DNA of 64,000 nucleotides from Streptomyces sp. NBC_01428 (GTDB lineage Bacteria > Actinomycetota > Actinomycetes > Streptomycetales > Streptomycetaceae), in contig NZ_CP109499.1 in the NCBI RefSeq assembly GCF_036231965.1, positions 2,852,001 to 2,916,000 of the forward strand, given 5' to 3'. Position 1 is the stretch's first letter, and each line of letters starts with the position of its first letter. Under the pieces are notes generated by a model, which ran no database searches, had not been told where the DNA came from, and saw only the letters and a program-made list of their open reading frames with translations. Of this stretch, positions 44,081 to 51,980 are shown one piece after another. The position numbers were made by a program, and so were the translations under genes.

Positions 44081-45066
44081 CGGACGGTCTCCTTGGACGG
44101 GGCGGGCTGGGTGGGCGGAGCTTGCCGGTGCGGTGCGGTGGTGTCGCCGGTGAGGGCGAAGAAGACGTCGTCCAGGTCGGGTGTGTGGACAGTGAGTTCG
44201 TCCGCCTCGACACCGGCCGCGTCGAGCCAGTCGAGGACAGAACGCAGTTCGCGCTGGCTGCCGTCGCTGGGGAACTGCAGGGACAGCGCTTCGTCGTCGC
44301 GGGTGGACTCGCCGAGTGCGTCGGCGGCCCTCTGGTAGGCGGTGGGGTCGGTGAAGCGCAGGCGGATGTGTCCGCCGGGGATGAGGCGCTTGAGTTCCTC
44401 GGCCGTGCCCTCGGCGGCGATCCTCCCGTCGTTCAGGACGGCGATGCGGTCGGCGAGTTCGTCGGCCTCCTCCAGGTACTGCGTGGTGAGGAAGACCGTG
44501 GTCCCGCCGGTGACGAGCTCCCGGATGATCTGCCACATGTTGTGCCGCGAGCGCGGGTCCAAGCCGGTGGTCGGCTCGTCGAGGAAGATGATCCGCGGCG
44601 CGCCGACCAGCGTCATCGCGATGTCCAGACGGCGCTTCATACCGCCCGAGTAGGTCGACGCCGGCTTCCCCGCCGCCTCCACCAGGTCGAAGCGCTCCAG
44701 GAGTTCGGCCGCGACCCGCCGGCCCTGCGCCTTCGGCAGATGGTGCAGGTCGGCCATCAGGAGCATGTTCTCCTCCCCCGTGATCAGCCCGTCCACCGCC
44801 GAGAACTGCCCCGTCACACCGATGACGGCACGCGCTGCCTGCGCGTGGGTGGCCAGGTCGTGGCCGCCCACCTGGATCTGCCCGGAACCCGCGTCGGGGC
44901 TGATGAGCGTCGAGAGGATCTTCACCGCCGTCGTCTTGCCGGCACCGTTCGGACCCAGCAGGGAGAACACGGTGCCTTCCGGAACCGTCAGGTCGACGCC
45001 GTCGAGTACGACCTTGTCACCGTAGGACTTGCGCAAGCCGTGCGCCGCGATGGCCAGGTTGGTCAT
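44077..45066 (-). CDS. ABC exporter ATP-binding protein (DrrA-like)
   Basis: ATPase subunit of 329 residues. The Walker A motif GPNGAGKTT is near residue 40, the signature YSGGMKRRLDIAM near 140, the Walker B motif IIFLDEPTTGLDPRSR near 160 and the switch in LTTQYLEEAD. The C-terminal DUF4162 domain typical of DrrA exporters follows. It is translationally coupled to the permease gene and 32 bp downstream of a DUF4097 gene, so all three form one operon. Confidence 0.94.
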   Translation of the reverse strand: MTNLAIAAHGLRKSYGDKVVLDGVDLTVPEGTVFSLLGPNGAGKTTAVKILSTLISPDAGSGQIQVGGHDLATHAQAARAVIGVTGQFSAVDGLITGEENMLLMADLHHLPKAQGRRVAAELLERFDLVEAAGKPASTYSGGMKRRLDIAMTLVGAPRIIFLDEPTTGLDPRSRHNMWQIIRELVTGGTTVFLTTQYLEEADELADRIAVLNDGRIAAEGTAEELKRLIPGGHIRLRFTDPTAYQRAADALGESTRDDEALSLQFPSDGSQRELRSVLDWLDAAGVEADELTVHTPDLDDVFFALTGDTTAPHRQAPPTQPAPSKETVR

Positions 45067-45098
45067 GGAGCTGCTCCTTCGGCAGTGCTGTCGTGTGG

Positions 45099-45770
45099 TC
45101 AGATGCTGCGGGCGGTGATGTCCCCCTGGGCGGTGGTCGCCCGGATGGTGAGGCCGGGGGTGCCGCCGGTGTTCTGGAGCGCGTTGCTGATCCGGCCGTA
45201 GCTGGTGCCGGCGTCCAGGGAGGCGGAGACGCCGCGGGACGCGCCGACGGTGATGTCGCCCTGCTGCGTGCTGAGCGTGACGGCGCCCCGGACGGCCTCG
45301 GTGATGTTCACGTCGCCGCGCTGGGTGCTGATCTCCGCGGGGCCGTTCAGGCGCCCGACCGTGATGGTGGCGTCGTGGCCGGCGAGGTGGGCGCTCGCGG
45401 CCTCGTCGATCTTGACCGAGCGGTAGCCGCCCTCGAAGGTGACGTCGCCGAGGCGGCCCACTCCCCGGAACTCCGCCGCGGCGGTCTTCGCCTCGACGCG
45501 GGAGCCGACGGGGAGCTGGATCGTGATCTCGACGGACCCCGAACCGGTGCCGAGGATGCGGTTCTTGGCCGGTGCGGCCTCGATGCGCAGGACACCGTCG
45601 CCGTAGACGACCGTGACCTGCTCCGCCGCCTTCACGTCCCGGCTCTTGGCCGCGTTCGCCGGCAGGACCTCCACCGTGGCGTCTCCCCGGTCCGCGGCGA
45701 TGACCTGGATCCGGCCCGCCGGAATGTCGATGACGGCCGAGATGGGGGCGGGCGTGTCGAACTTCTGCAT
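45099..45770 (-). CDS. DUF4097 family beta-strand repeat protein
   Basis: A 223-residue protein made almost entirely of short beta strands. The repeated pattern is ...G-D-V/I-T-V/I-x... seen in LSTQQGDITVGASRG, ISTQRGDVNITEAVRG and IRATTAQGDITARS, which would stack into a beta-helix-like sheet. There is no signal peptide or membrane helix, so it is cytoplasmic unless exported another way. The start is the ATG at 45770 (MQKFDTPAP), with GGAG 8 bases upstream. It heads an operon with a DrrAB-type exporter. Function unknown; DUF4097 proteins often accompany stress-responsive or exporter genes. Confidence 0.85.
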   Translation of the reverse strand: MQKFDTPAPISAVIDIPAGRIQVIAADRGDATVEVLPANAAKSRDVKAAEQVTVVYGDGVLRIEAAPAKNRILGTGSGSVEITIQLPVGSRVEAKTAAAEFRGVGRLGDVTFEGGYRSVKIDEAASAHLAGHDATITVGRLNGPAEISTQRGDVNITEAVRGAVTLSTQQGDITVGASRGVSASLDAGTSYGRISNALQNTGGTPGLTIRATTAQGDITARSI

Positions 45771-46002
45771 CGTGCTCTCCTTCTCGTGCACCGCGCGCCC
45801 CTACGGCGCCCGCGCTTTCCGATGAGGGAAACGCTACGTTGCCTTCATGGATTCGACAACGTATTCATTGCACGTCAATGACATAGCTGCAGGTAGAAGC
45901 TGAGAAGTTGTTGCAATGGATTCACAGATAACGCAACAGGCCGACATGAAATGCGTTGCAACGATTGACAGTGAACGCTCCGTGACCCGGTCCGAGGCAT
46001 GC
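45771..46002 (-). promoter_or_regulatory. AT-rich regulatory region upstream of the DUF4097-exporter operon
   Basis: Gene-free region that is markedly AT-rich for this genome. ATGGATTCGACA (45847-45858) and ATGGATTCACA (45916-45926) are direct repeats. GTTGC/GCAAC half-sites recur at about 45907-45936 and 45951-45961. On the minus strand a TTGACG -35-like box lies near 45877. The short open frames here are not supported as genes. Confidence 0.5.
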
Positions 46003-46036
46003 AAAAAGGGCGCCGGACGTGAGTCCCGGCGCCCTT
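46003..46036 (-). terminator. Rho-independent terminator of the PotD-like gene
   Basis: Perfect 11-bp stem (46006-46016 and 46026-46036) followed in the minus-strand transcript by TTTTT. It lies 41 bp past the stop of the 46077 gene. It is one of the few hairpins here with a true U-tract. Confidence 0.9.
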
Positions 46037-46076
46037 CGGGCCGTGGAGGTGGGCCGACACCCGGTCGGCCCCCGCG

Positions 46077-47267
46077 TCACAACCCCGCGATCGCGTTCCA
46101 TCGCTTGGCGAACTCCGTGCGTTCCGTGGAGGTGATGTCGCGGGCGATGGCGAGCCGCTTGCGCATGGTGGCGTCGGGGAAGATCAGCGGGTCCTCGGCC
46201 AGGGCGGCGGTGTCCTTGTCCTTGGAGGAGGCGAGGACGTCCTGCGCGGCCGGGACGGGACAGACGTAGTTGACCCACGCGGCCAGCTCGGCGGCGACCT
46301 CCGGCTGGTAGTAGAAGTCGATGAGCTTCTCCGCGTTGGCCTTGTGGCGGGCCAGGTTGGGGATCATCAACGATTCGGCCCACAGCTCGGCGCCCTCCTC
46401 GGGGACGACGAAGCGGATGTCGGGGTCGTCCGCCTGGAGCTGGATCACGTCGCCCGAGTAGGCCTGGCACGCCAGGACGTCACCGCTGGAGAGGTCCTTG
46501 ATGTAGTCGTTGCCGGTGAAGCGGCGGATCTGGCCACTGCGCACCCGCTTCTCCACCTGGTCGCACATCCGGTGGAAGTCGTCCGCCTTCCACTGCGTGA
46601 TGTCGACGCCGTCGCCCTGCATGAGCAGCGCGAACGCCTCGTCCAGACCGGAGAGCAGGGTGACACGGCCCTTGAGGTCGGGGGCCCACAGGTCGGAGAC
46701 GTGCTTGATCTCGCGGCCGACCCTGCGGCGGTTGTACGCGATGCCGGTGATGCCCGACTGCCAGGGCACGGACGACGTGCGGCCGGGGTCGAAGGCGGGC
46801 GAACGCAGCAGCGGGTCGAGGTACTTGGCGACGTTGGGCTGCTTGGCCCGGTCCATCTCCTGCACCCAGCCGAGCCGGACGAAGCGCGCGCACATCCAGT
46901 CGCTGATGACGATGAGGTCGCGGCCGGTCCGCTGGTGGTTCATCAGCGACGGGCTGATCTTGCCGAAGAACTCGTCGTTGTCGTTGATCTCCTCGATGTA
47001 GTCGACGGAGATCCCGGTGCGCTTCTCGAACGCCTCCAGCGTGGGGCGCTTCGTGGGGTTCTTGTCATCGGTGTCGATGTACAGCGGCCAGTTCGCCCAG
47101 GTCAGTCGCTTGTCCGCGGCGGACGTGTCGGTCCCGGCGCGCTCCCCGGGGCTCACGTACGCGGCGGGCACCCCGCAGCCGGCCAGGGCGCCGAGTGCGG
47201 CGCCTCCGCCCAGGGCGCGCAGCAGGGACCGGCGGGACAGGGGCGAGGTGTTCCGAATCACTGGCAC
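46077..47267 (-). CDS. Spermidine/putrescine-binding protein (PotD-like), orphan, Tat/lipoprotein
   Basis: Extracytoplasmic polyamine receptor of about 396 residues. The N-terminus has a twin-arginine signal (SRRSLLRAL) and lipobox LAGC. The mature part starts with LTWANWPLYIDTDD and has VISDWMCARF and FVVPEEGAELWAESLMIP, parallel to the PotD-like protein encoded at 23224. No permease or ATPase gene is next to it. The start is a GTG at 47267 or 47261; neither has a strong ribosome site. It lies downstream of an aldehyde dehydrogenase gene but behind a terminator, so it may be expressed separately and feed the shared transporter at 20337-23227. Confidence 0.9.
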   Translation of the reverse strand: MPVIRNTSPLSRRSLLRALGGGAALGALAGCGVPAAYVSPGERAGTDTSAADKRLTWANWPLYIDTDDKNPTKRPTLEAFEKRTGISVDYIEEINDNDEFFGKISPSLMNHQRTGRDLIVISDWMCARFVRLGWVQEMDRAKQPNVAKYLDPLLRSPAFDPGRTSSVPWQSGITGIAYNRRRVGREIKHVSDLWAPDLKGRVTLLSGLDEAFALLMQGDGVDITQWKADDFHRMCDQVEKRVRSGQIRRFTGNDYIKDLSSGDVLACQAYSGDVIQLQADDPDIRFVVPEEGAELWAESLMIPNLARHKANAEKLIDFYYQPEVAAELAAWVNYVCPVPAAQDVLASSKDKDTAALAEDPLIFPDATMRKRLAIARDITSTERTEFAKRWNAIAGL

Positions 47268-47406
47268 GCCCGCAGCATGCCGCCCACGTCCGGCGCGAAC
47301 AATGGACGCTGCGTCAGGGCGGTGGTCCCCCGACCCGACACCCTGTCGATCACTTTCGCGGCGGGGTCGGGCGGCCCGCCCGCGGGCGCCCTCGCCGACG
47401 ACACGG

Positions 47407-47442
47407 CGCGGCCCCGGAGGGATCGCTCCCTCCGGGGCCGCG
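47407..47442 (-). terminator. Hairpin terminator downstream of aldehyde dehydrogenase
   Basis: Perfect 16-bp inverted repeat with a 4-base loop (47407-47422 and 47427-47442), 17 bp past the stop of the 47459 gene. No U-tract. Confidence 0.85.
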
Positions 47443-47458
47443 TGACTGCCGGCGCGCC

Positions 47459-48898
47459 TTACGCGTCCAGCGACGTCATGACGTGCTTGATGCGGGTGTA
47501 GTCCTCGAAGCCGTACCCGGAGAGGTCCTTGCCGTAGCCGGACTTCTTGAAGCCGCCGTGCGGCATCTCGGCGACCAGCGGGATGTGCGTGTTGATCCAC
47601 ACACAGCCGAAGTCGAGCACCTTGGACATGCGCATCGCCCGGCCGTGGTCCTTGGTCCACACCGAGGACGCGAGGGCGTAGTCGACGCCGTTGGCCCACT
47701 CGACGGCCTGCGCCTCGTCCGTGAAGGACTGGACGGTGATGACCGGGCCGAAGACCTCGTTCTGGATGATCTCGTCGTCCTGCTTGAGTCCGGAGACGAC
47801 GGTCGGGGCGTAGAAGTAGCCCTTGTCGCCGACCTGCTTGCCGCCGGCCTCGACCTTGGCGTGCGCGGGGAGCCGCTCGATGAACCCGGAGACCTGCTTG
47901 AGCTGGTTCGGGTTGTTCAGCGGGCCGTAGAGCACGTCCTCGTCGTCCGGCTGACCCGTCTTCGTCTCGGCGGCGGCCTTGGCGAGCGCGGTGACGAACT
48001 CGTCGTGGATGGACTCCTGGACGAGCACGCGGGTGGCGGCGGTGCAGTCCTGGCCGGCGTTGAAGAAGCCCGCCACGGAGATGTCCTCGACGGCCTTGGC
48101 GATGTCCGTGTCCTCGAAGACGACGACCGGGGCCTTGCCGCCCAGCTCCAGGTGGACGCGCTTGAGGTCCTTGGACGCCGACTCGGCGACCGACATGCCC
48201 GCCCGGACGGAGCCGGTGATGGACGCCATCGCCGGGGTGGGGTGCTCGACCATCGCGCGCCCGGTGTCGCGGTCGCCGCAGACGACGTTGAAGACGCCCT
48301 TGGGCACGATGCCGCCGATGATGTCGGCGATCAGCACGGTGGACGCGGGGGTGGTGTCCGAGGGCTTCAGGACGACCGTGTTGCCCGCGGCGAGGGCCGG
48401 GGCGAACTTCCACACGGCCATCATCATCGGGTAGTTCCACGGGGCGACCTGGGCGCAGACGCCGATCGGCTCGCGGCGCACGATCGAGGTCAGGCCCTCC
48501 ATGTACTCGCCGGCCGAGCGGCCCTCGAGCATGCGGGCGGCACCCGCGAAGAAGCGGATCTGGTCCACCATCGGCGGGATTTCCTCGGACCGGGTCAGAC
48601 CGATCGGCTTGCCGGTGTTCTCCACCTCGGCGGCGATGAGCTCCTCGGCCCGCTCCTCGAACGCGTCCGCGATCTTCAGGAGGGCCTTCTGGCGCTCGGC
48701 GGGGGTCTGGTCGCGCCAGGCCGGGAAGGCCGCGGCGGCGGCGGCCATCGCGGCGTCGACGTCCGCCTCGCGGGAGAGCGGCGCGGTCGCGTACGCCTCG
48801 CCGGTCGCGGGGTTGACCACCTCCGTGGTCCCTCCATCGGCGGCATCGCGGAACTCTCCGTCGATGTAATTGCGCAGACGACGCAGCTCGGTGCTCAC
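47459..48898 (-). CDS. Gamma-aminobutyraldehyde dehydrogenase-like enzyme (second polyamine locus)
   Basis: NAD+-dependent aldehyde dehydrogenase of 479 residues. The catalytic cysteine motif NAGQDCTAATR and base motif LELGGKAPVVVFED are nearly the same as in the enzyme at 24548, which places both in the aminobutyraldehyde group. The C-terminal FGCVWINTHIPLVAEMPHGGFKKSGYGKD is also typical. I placed the start at the GTG at 48898 with an AGGAGG site 9 bases upstream. It is divergent from an Lrp-type regulator that is followed by a class III aminotransferase, so it probably oxidises the aldehyde made by that transaminase. Confidence 0.92.
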   Translation of the reverse strand: MSTELRRLRNYIDGEFRDAADGGTTEVVNPATGEAYATAPLSREADVDAAMAAAAAAFPAWRDQTPAERQKALLKIADAFEERAEELIAAEVENTGKPIGLTRSEEIPPMVDQIRFFAGAARMLEGRSAGEYMEGLTSIVRREPIGVCAQVAPWNYPMMMAVWKFAPALAAGNTVVLKPSDTTPASTVLIADIIGGIVPKGVFNVVCGDRDTGRAMVEHPTPAMASITGSVRAGMSVAESASKDLKRVHLELGGKAPVVVFEDTDIAKAVEDISVAGFFNAGQDCTAATRVLVQESIHDEFVTALAKAAAETKTGQPDDEDVLYGPLNNPNQLKQVSGFIERLPAHAKVEAGGKQVGDKGYFYAPTVVSGLKQDDEIIQNEVFGPVITVQSFTDEAQAVEWANGVDYALASSVWTKDHGRAMRMSKVLDFGCVWINTHIPLVAEMPHGGFKKSGYGKDLSGYGFEDYTRIKHVMTSLDA

Positions 48899-49011
48899 TG
48901 CCCGGCCCTCCTGTCGGATGTCCAACGACCCAGGTGTCCAGTACCTGAGATACCTGAGTCCCCACCCTAATCCGTGGCTCGACGTTTTCAACACCCCTGA
49001 TCGCTCCAGAA

Positions 49012-49073
49012 CTGCGAAATCCGCAAGTCACGTCCCCGTAAACAACGAATTTCATCGCCCGAACCTTGCGCAA
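49012..49073. promoter_or_regulatory. Candidate Lrp-type operator sites between aldehyde dehydrogenase and lrp genes
   Basis: TGCG-AAATC-CGCA (49013-49025) and the palindrome TTGCGCAA (49066-49073) lie in the 188-bp divergent space, about 50 bp apart. Both are the size of Lrp/AsnC dimer sites. AACAACGAAT (49041-49048 region) lies between them and resembles AACAACGGAAT before the first polyamine operon. Confidence 0.45.
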
Positions 49074-49086
49074 CTATCGAGACGTC

Positions 49087-49602
49087 GTGCACAGTGAGGT
49101 CGTGGTCAGTCGAAGTGCGGAACCCAGGGACTCCCGCGAGTCCAGGAACGGCAGCCCTCAGCTGGATGCCGTCTCCCTCGCCATCATCGAGCAGTTGCAG
49201 CAGGACGGACGACGCCCGTACGCCGCGATCGGCAAGGCCGTCGGCCTGTCCGAGGCGGCCGTGCGCCAGCGCGTCCAGAAGCTGCTCGACCAGGGCGTGA
49301 TGCAGATCGTCGCCGTCACGGACCCGCTCACCGTGGGCTTCCGCAGGCAGGCGATGGTGGGCGTCAACGTGGAGGGCGACCTCGATCCGGTGGCCGAAGC
49401 ACTGACTGCCATGTCGGAAGTCGAGTACGTGGTGATGACCGCGGGCTCGTTCGACATCCTCGCCGAGATCGTGTGCGAGGACGACGACCACCTGCTGGAC
49501 GTCATCAACAAACGCATCCGGGCCCTCCCCGGCGTGCGCTCCACCGAGAGCTTCGTCTACCTGAAGCTCAAGAAGCAGACCTACATGTGGGGAACCCGAT
49601 AA
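49087..49602 (+). CDS. Lrp/AsnC family transcriptional regulator
   Basis: Feast/famine regulator of about 171 residues. After a variable N-terminus, the helix-turn-helix spans about 25-65: LDAVSLAIIEQLQQDGRRPY, then AIGKAVGLSEAAVRQRVQKLLDQGV. The RAM ligand-binding domain follows (about 85-165) with VNVEGDLDPVAEALTAM and EYVVMTAGSFDILAEIVCED. The start is uncertain: the GTG at 49087 or the GTG near 49102, which has GTGAGG just upstream. The gene ends 2 bp before the aminotransferase start, so the two are co-transcribed. It probably senses an amino acid or amine and controls this divergon. Confidence 0.9.
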   Translation: MHSEVVVSRSAEPRDSRESRNGSPQLDAVSLAIIEQLQQDGRRPYAAIGKAVGLSEAAVRQRVQKLLDQGVMQIVAVTDPLTVGFRRQAMVGVNVEGDLDPVAEALTAMSEVEYVVMTAGSFDILAEIVCEDDDHLLDVINKRIRALPGVRSTESFVYLKLKKQTYMWGTR

Positions 49603-49604
49603 CC

Positions 49605-50969
49605 GTGAGCACCAAGGACCTCAGCAAGACCGCGTACGACCACCTGTGGATGCACTTCACCCGCATGTCCTCGTACGAGAACGCGCCCGTTCCCACCATC
49701 GTCAAGGGTGAGGGCACCTACATCTACGACGACAAGGGCAAGCGCTACCTCGACGGTCTCGCGGGCCTGTTCGTGGTCCAGGCGGGCCACGGCCGCGTCG
49801 AACTCGCGGAGACGGCGTTCAAGCAGGCGCAGGAACTGGCCTTCTTCCCGATCTGGTCCTACGCCCACCCGAAGGCCGTCGAGCTGGCCGAGCGCCTCGC
49901 GCACTACGCGCCGGGCGACCTGAACAAGGTGTTCTTCTCCACGGGTGGCGGCGAGGCCGTCGAGACCGCCTGGAAGCTGGCGAAGCAGTACCACAAGCTC
50001 ACCGGCAACCACACGAAGTACAAGGTCATCTCGCGCGCGGTCGCCTACCACGGCACCCCGCAGGGCGCCCTGTCCATCACCGGCCTGCCGGCCCTGAAGG
50101 CCCCCTTCGAGCCGCTCGTCCCGGGCGCGCACAAGGTGCCGAACACCAACATCTACCGCGCCCCGATCCACGGCGACGACCCCGAGGCCTTCGGCCGCTG
50201 GGCCGCCGACCAGATCGAGCAGGAGATCCTCTTCGAGGGCCCCGAGACCGTCGCCGCGGTCTTCCTGGAGCCGGTGCAGAACGCGGGCGGCTGCTTCCCG
50301 CCGCCCCCCGGCTACTTCCAGCGCGTGCGCGAGATCTGCGACCAGTACGGCGTCCTGCTCGTGTCGGACGAGGTCATCTGCGCCTTCGGCCGCCTCGGCA
50401 CGATGTTCGCCTGTGACAAGTTCGGCTACGTCCCGGACATCATCACCTGCGCCAAGGGCATGACCTCGGGCTACTCCCCGATCGGCGCCACCATCGTCTC
50501 GGACCGCATCGCCGAGCCGTTCTACAAGGGTGACAACACCTTCCTGCACGGCTACACGTTCGGCGGCCACCCGGTCTCCGCGGCCGTGGCGCTGACCAAC
50601 CTCGACATCTTCGAGCGCGAGAACCTCAACCAGCACGTCCTGGACAACGAGGCGAACTTCCTGCAGACCCTGCAGAAGCTGCACGACCTGCCGATCGTCG
50701 GCGACGTCCGCGGCAACGGCTTCTTCTACGGCATCGAGCTCGTGAAGGACAAGGCCACCAAGGAGACCTTCACGGACGAGGAGTCGGAGCGCGTGCTCTA
50801 CGGCTTCGTCTCCAAGAAGCTCTTCGAGTACGGCCTCTACTGCCGCGCCGACGACCGCGGTGACCCGGTCATCCAGCTGTCGCCGCCGCTGATCTCCGAC
50901 CAGTCGACCTTCGACGAGATCGAGGGGATCATCCGTCAGGTGCTGACGGAGGCGTGGACCAAGCTCTGA
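49605..50969 (+). CDS. Class III aminotransferase (putrescine/diamine type, pyruvate-dependent)
   Basis: PLP-dependent aminotransferase of 454 residues. PLP contacts are in FFSTGGGEAVETAWKLAKQY, SDEVICAFGRLGTMFA and the Schiff-base lysine of ITCAKGMTSGYSPIGA. The N-terminal LWMHFTRMSSYENAPVPTIVKGEG is typical of omega-amino acid:pyruvate/putrescine aminotransferases. The operon partner is an Lrp regulator and the divergent gene is an aminobutyraldehyde dehydrogenase, so a polyamine amino donor fits. The start is the GTG at 49605 with GGGG upstream. A terminator follows at 50978-51029. Confidence 0.92.
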   Translation: MSTKDLSKTAYDHLWMHFTRMSSYENAPVPTIVKGEGTYIYDDKGKRYLDGLAGLFVVQAGHGRVELAETAFKQAQELAFFPIWSYAHPKAVELAERLAHYAPGDLNKVFFSTGGGEAVETAWKLAKQYHKLTGNHTKYKVISRAVAYHGTPQGALSITGLPALKAPFEPLVPGAHKVPNTNIYRAPIHGDDPEAFGRWAADQIEQEILFEGPETVAAVFLEPVQNAGGCFPPPPGYFQRVREICDQYGVLLVSDEVICAFGRLGTMFACDKFGYVPDIITCAKGMTSGYSPIGATIVSDRIAEPFYKGDNTFLHGYTFGGHPVSAAVALTNLDIFERENLNQHVLDNEANFLQTLQKLHDLPIVGDVRGNGFFYGIELVKDKATKETFTDEESERVLYGFVSKKLFEYGLYCRADDRGDPVIQLSPPLISDQSTFDEIEGIIRQVLTEAWTKL

Positions 50970-50977
50970 TCCACCTC

Positions 50978-51029
50978 CCGACGGCCCCGCTCCCCCGGCT
51001 CCACGCCGACGGGTGAGCGGGGCCGTCGG
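50978..51029 (+). terminator. Hairpin terminator after the aminotransferase gene
   Basis: Perfect 15-bp inverted repeat (50978-50992 and 51015-51029, 22-base loop), starting 9 bp past the stop codon. Confidence 0.8.
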
Positions 51030-51242
51030 CGCTTCCGTACGGCTGATCAACACCGGCCCCGGTACCGCCCGTTCGAGTGAGAAAGGGCGGCCCGGGGCCG
51101 CGTGCTGTCCGGCCTCCCGACCGGGACTCCCTAGCGTGCCCAGTGACCGATCGGCCCTGCCTTCGTTCCCCCGTCCGGGGGACCGAGCGACCTCGAAGAG
51201 GGCGCCGGGCAAGGCACATCAGATCTGAACGAGGTGTACGCG

Positions 51243-51980
51243 ATGGTGGCCCCGCCTGACAACGACGTGCTCTGGGCACGCGCCCTGCACGTCAAGCACA
51301 ACGGATCCCCGGCGCTCAGCGGTGTCTCGCTCGGCGTGCGTGAGGGCGAGATCCTCGCCGTCGGCGGCCCGCGCGGCAGCGGCAAGACGACCCTCCTGCA
51401 GTGCCTGTCCGGCCAGCTGCTGCCCCAGCAGGGCGAGGTCTGGTTCAACAGCTCGCCCGTGCACACCATGGGCCCCGTCGCCCGCGAGCGGCTGCGCCGC
51501 GACCGGTTCGGCTGGATCGACCCGGCGCCGGTCCTCGTCCCCGAGCTGAACGCCTGGGAGAACGCCGCCCTCCCGCTGATGCTGCGCGGCTGCGCCCGCA
51601 GGACCGCCAAGACCGCCGCCCTGGAGTGGCTGGAGCGCCTCGACATCGGCGGCTGCGCCCGCAAGCGCCCGCACGCCCTGCTCCAGGCCGAGCGGCAGCG
51701 CGTCGCCATCGCCCGCGCCCTGGCCCCCGCCCCCACGATCCTGTTCGCCGACGAGCCGACCGCGCCTCTGCACCGCGCCGACCGCGCCCACGTGCTGCGC
51801 ACGCTCACCACCGCGGCCCGCTCGCACGGCATCACGGTCGTCCTCGCCACCCACGACGCCGACACCGCGGCCCTCGCCGACCGCACCGTGTCGCTGCTCG
51901 ACGGACGGCGCGTGAACACCGTCCACCTCCCGCCGGTCGCCGAGACGGAAGGCCGGGCCGCGTGCTCGCTCTCCGTCTAG
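51243..51980 (+). CDS. ABC transporter ATP-binding protein with degenerate signature motif
   Basis: ATPase of 245 residues of the LolD/MacB-like group. The Walker A motif GGPRGSGKTT is near residue 45 and Walker B is LFADEPT, with the switch histidine in LATHDADTA. The family signature LSGGQ is replaced by LLQAE (LLQAERQRVAIARALA), and the D-loop SALD is replaced by APLHRAD. Arginine and glutamine of the downstream helix are kept. The altered signature may weaken or change ATP turnover. The start is MVAPPDN at 51243. The stop overlaps the permease start by 19 bp. Confidence 0.87.
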   Translation: MVAPPDNDVLWARALHVKHNGSPALSGVSLGVREGEILAVGGPRGSGKTTLLQCLSGQLLPQQGEVWFNSSPVHTMGPVARERLRRDRFGWIDPAPVLVPELNAWENAALPLMLRGCARRTAKTAALEWLERLDIGGCARKRPHALLQAERQRVAIARALAPAPTILFADEPTAPLHRADRAHVLRTLTTAARSHGITVVLATHDADTAALADRTVSLLDGRRVNTVHLPPVAETEGRAACSLSV

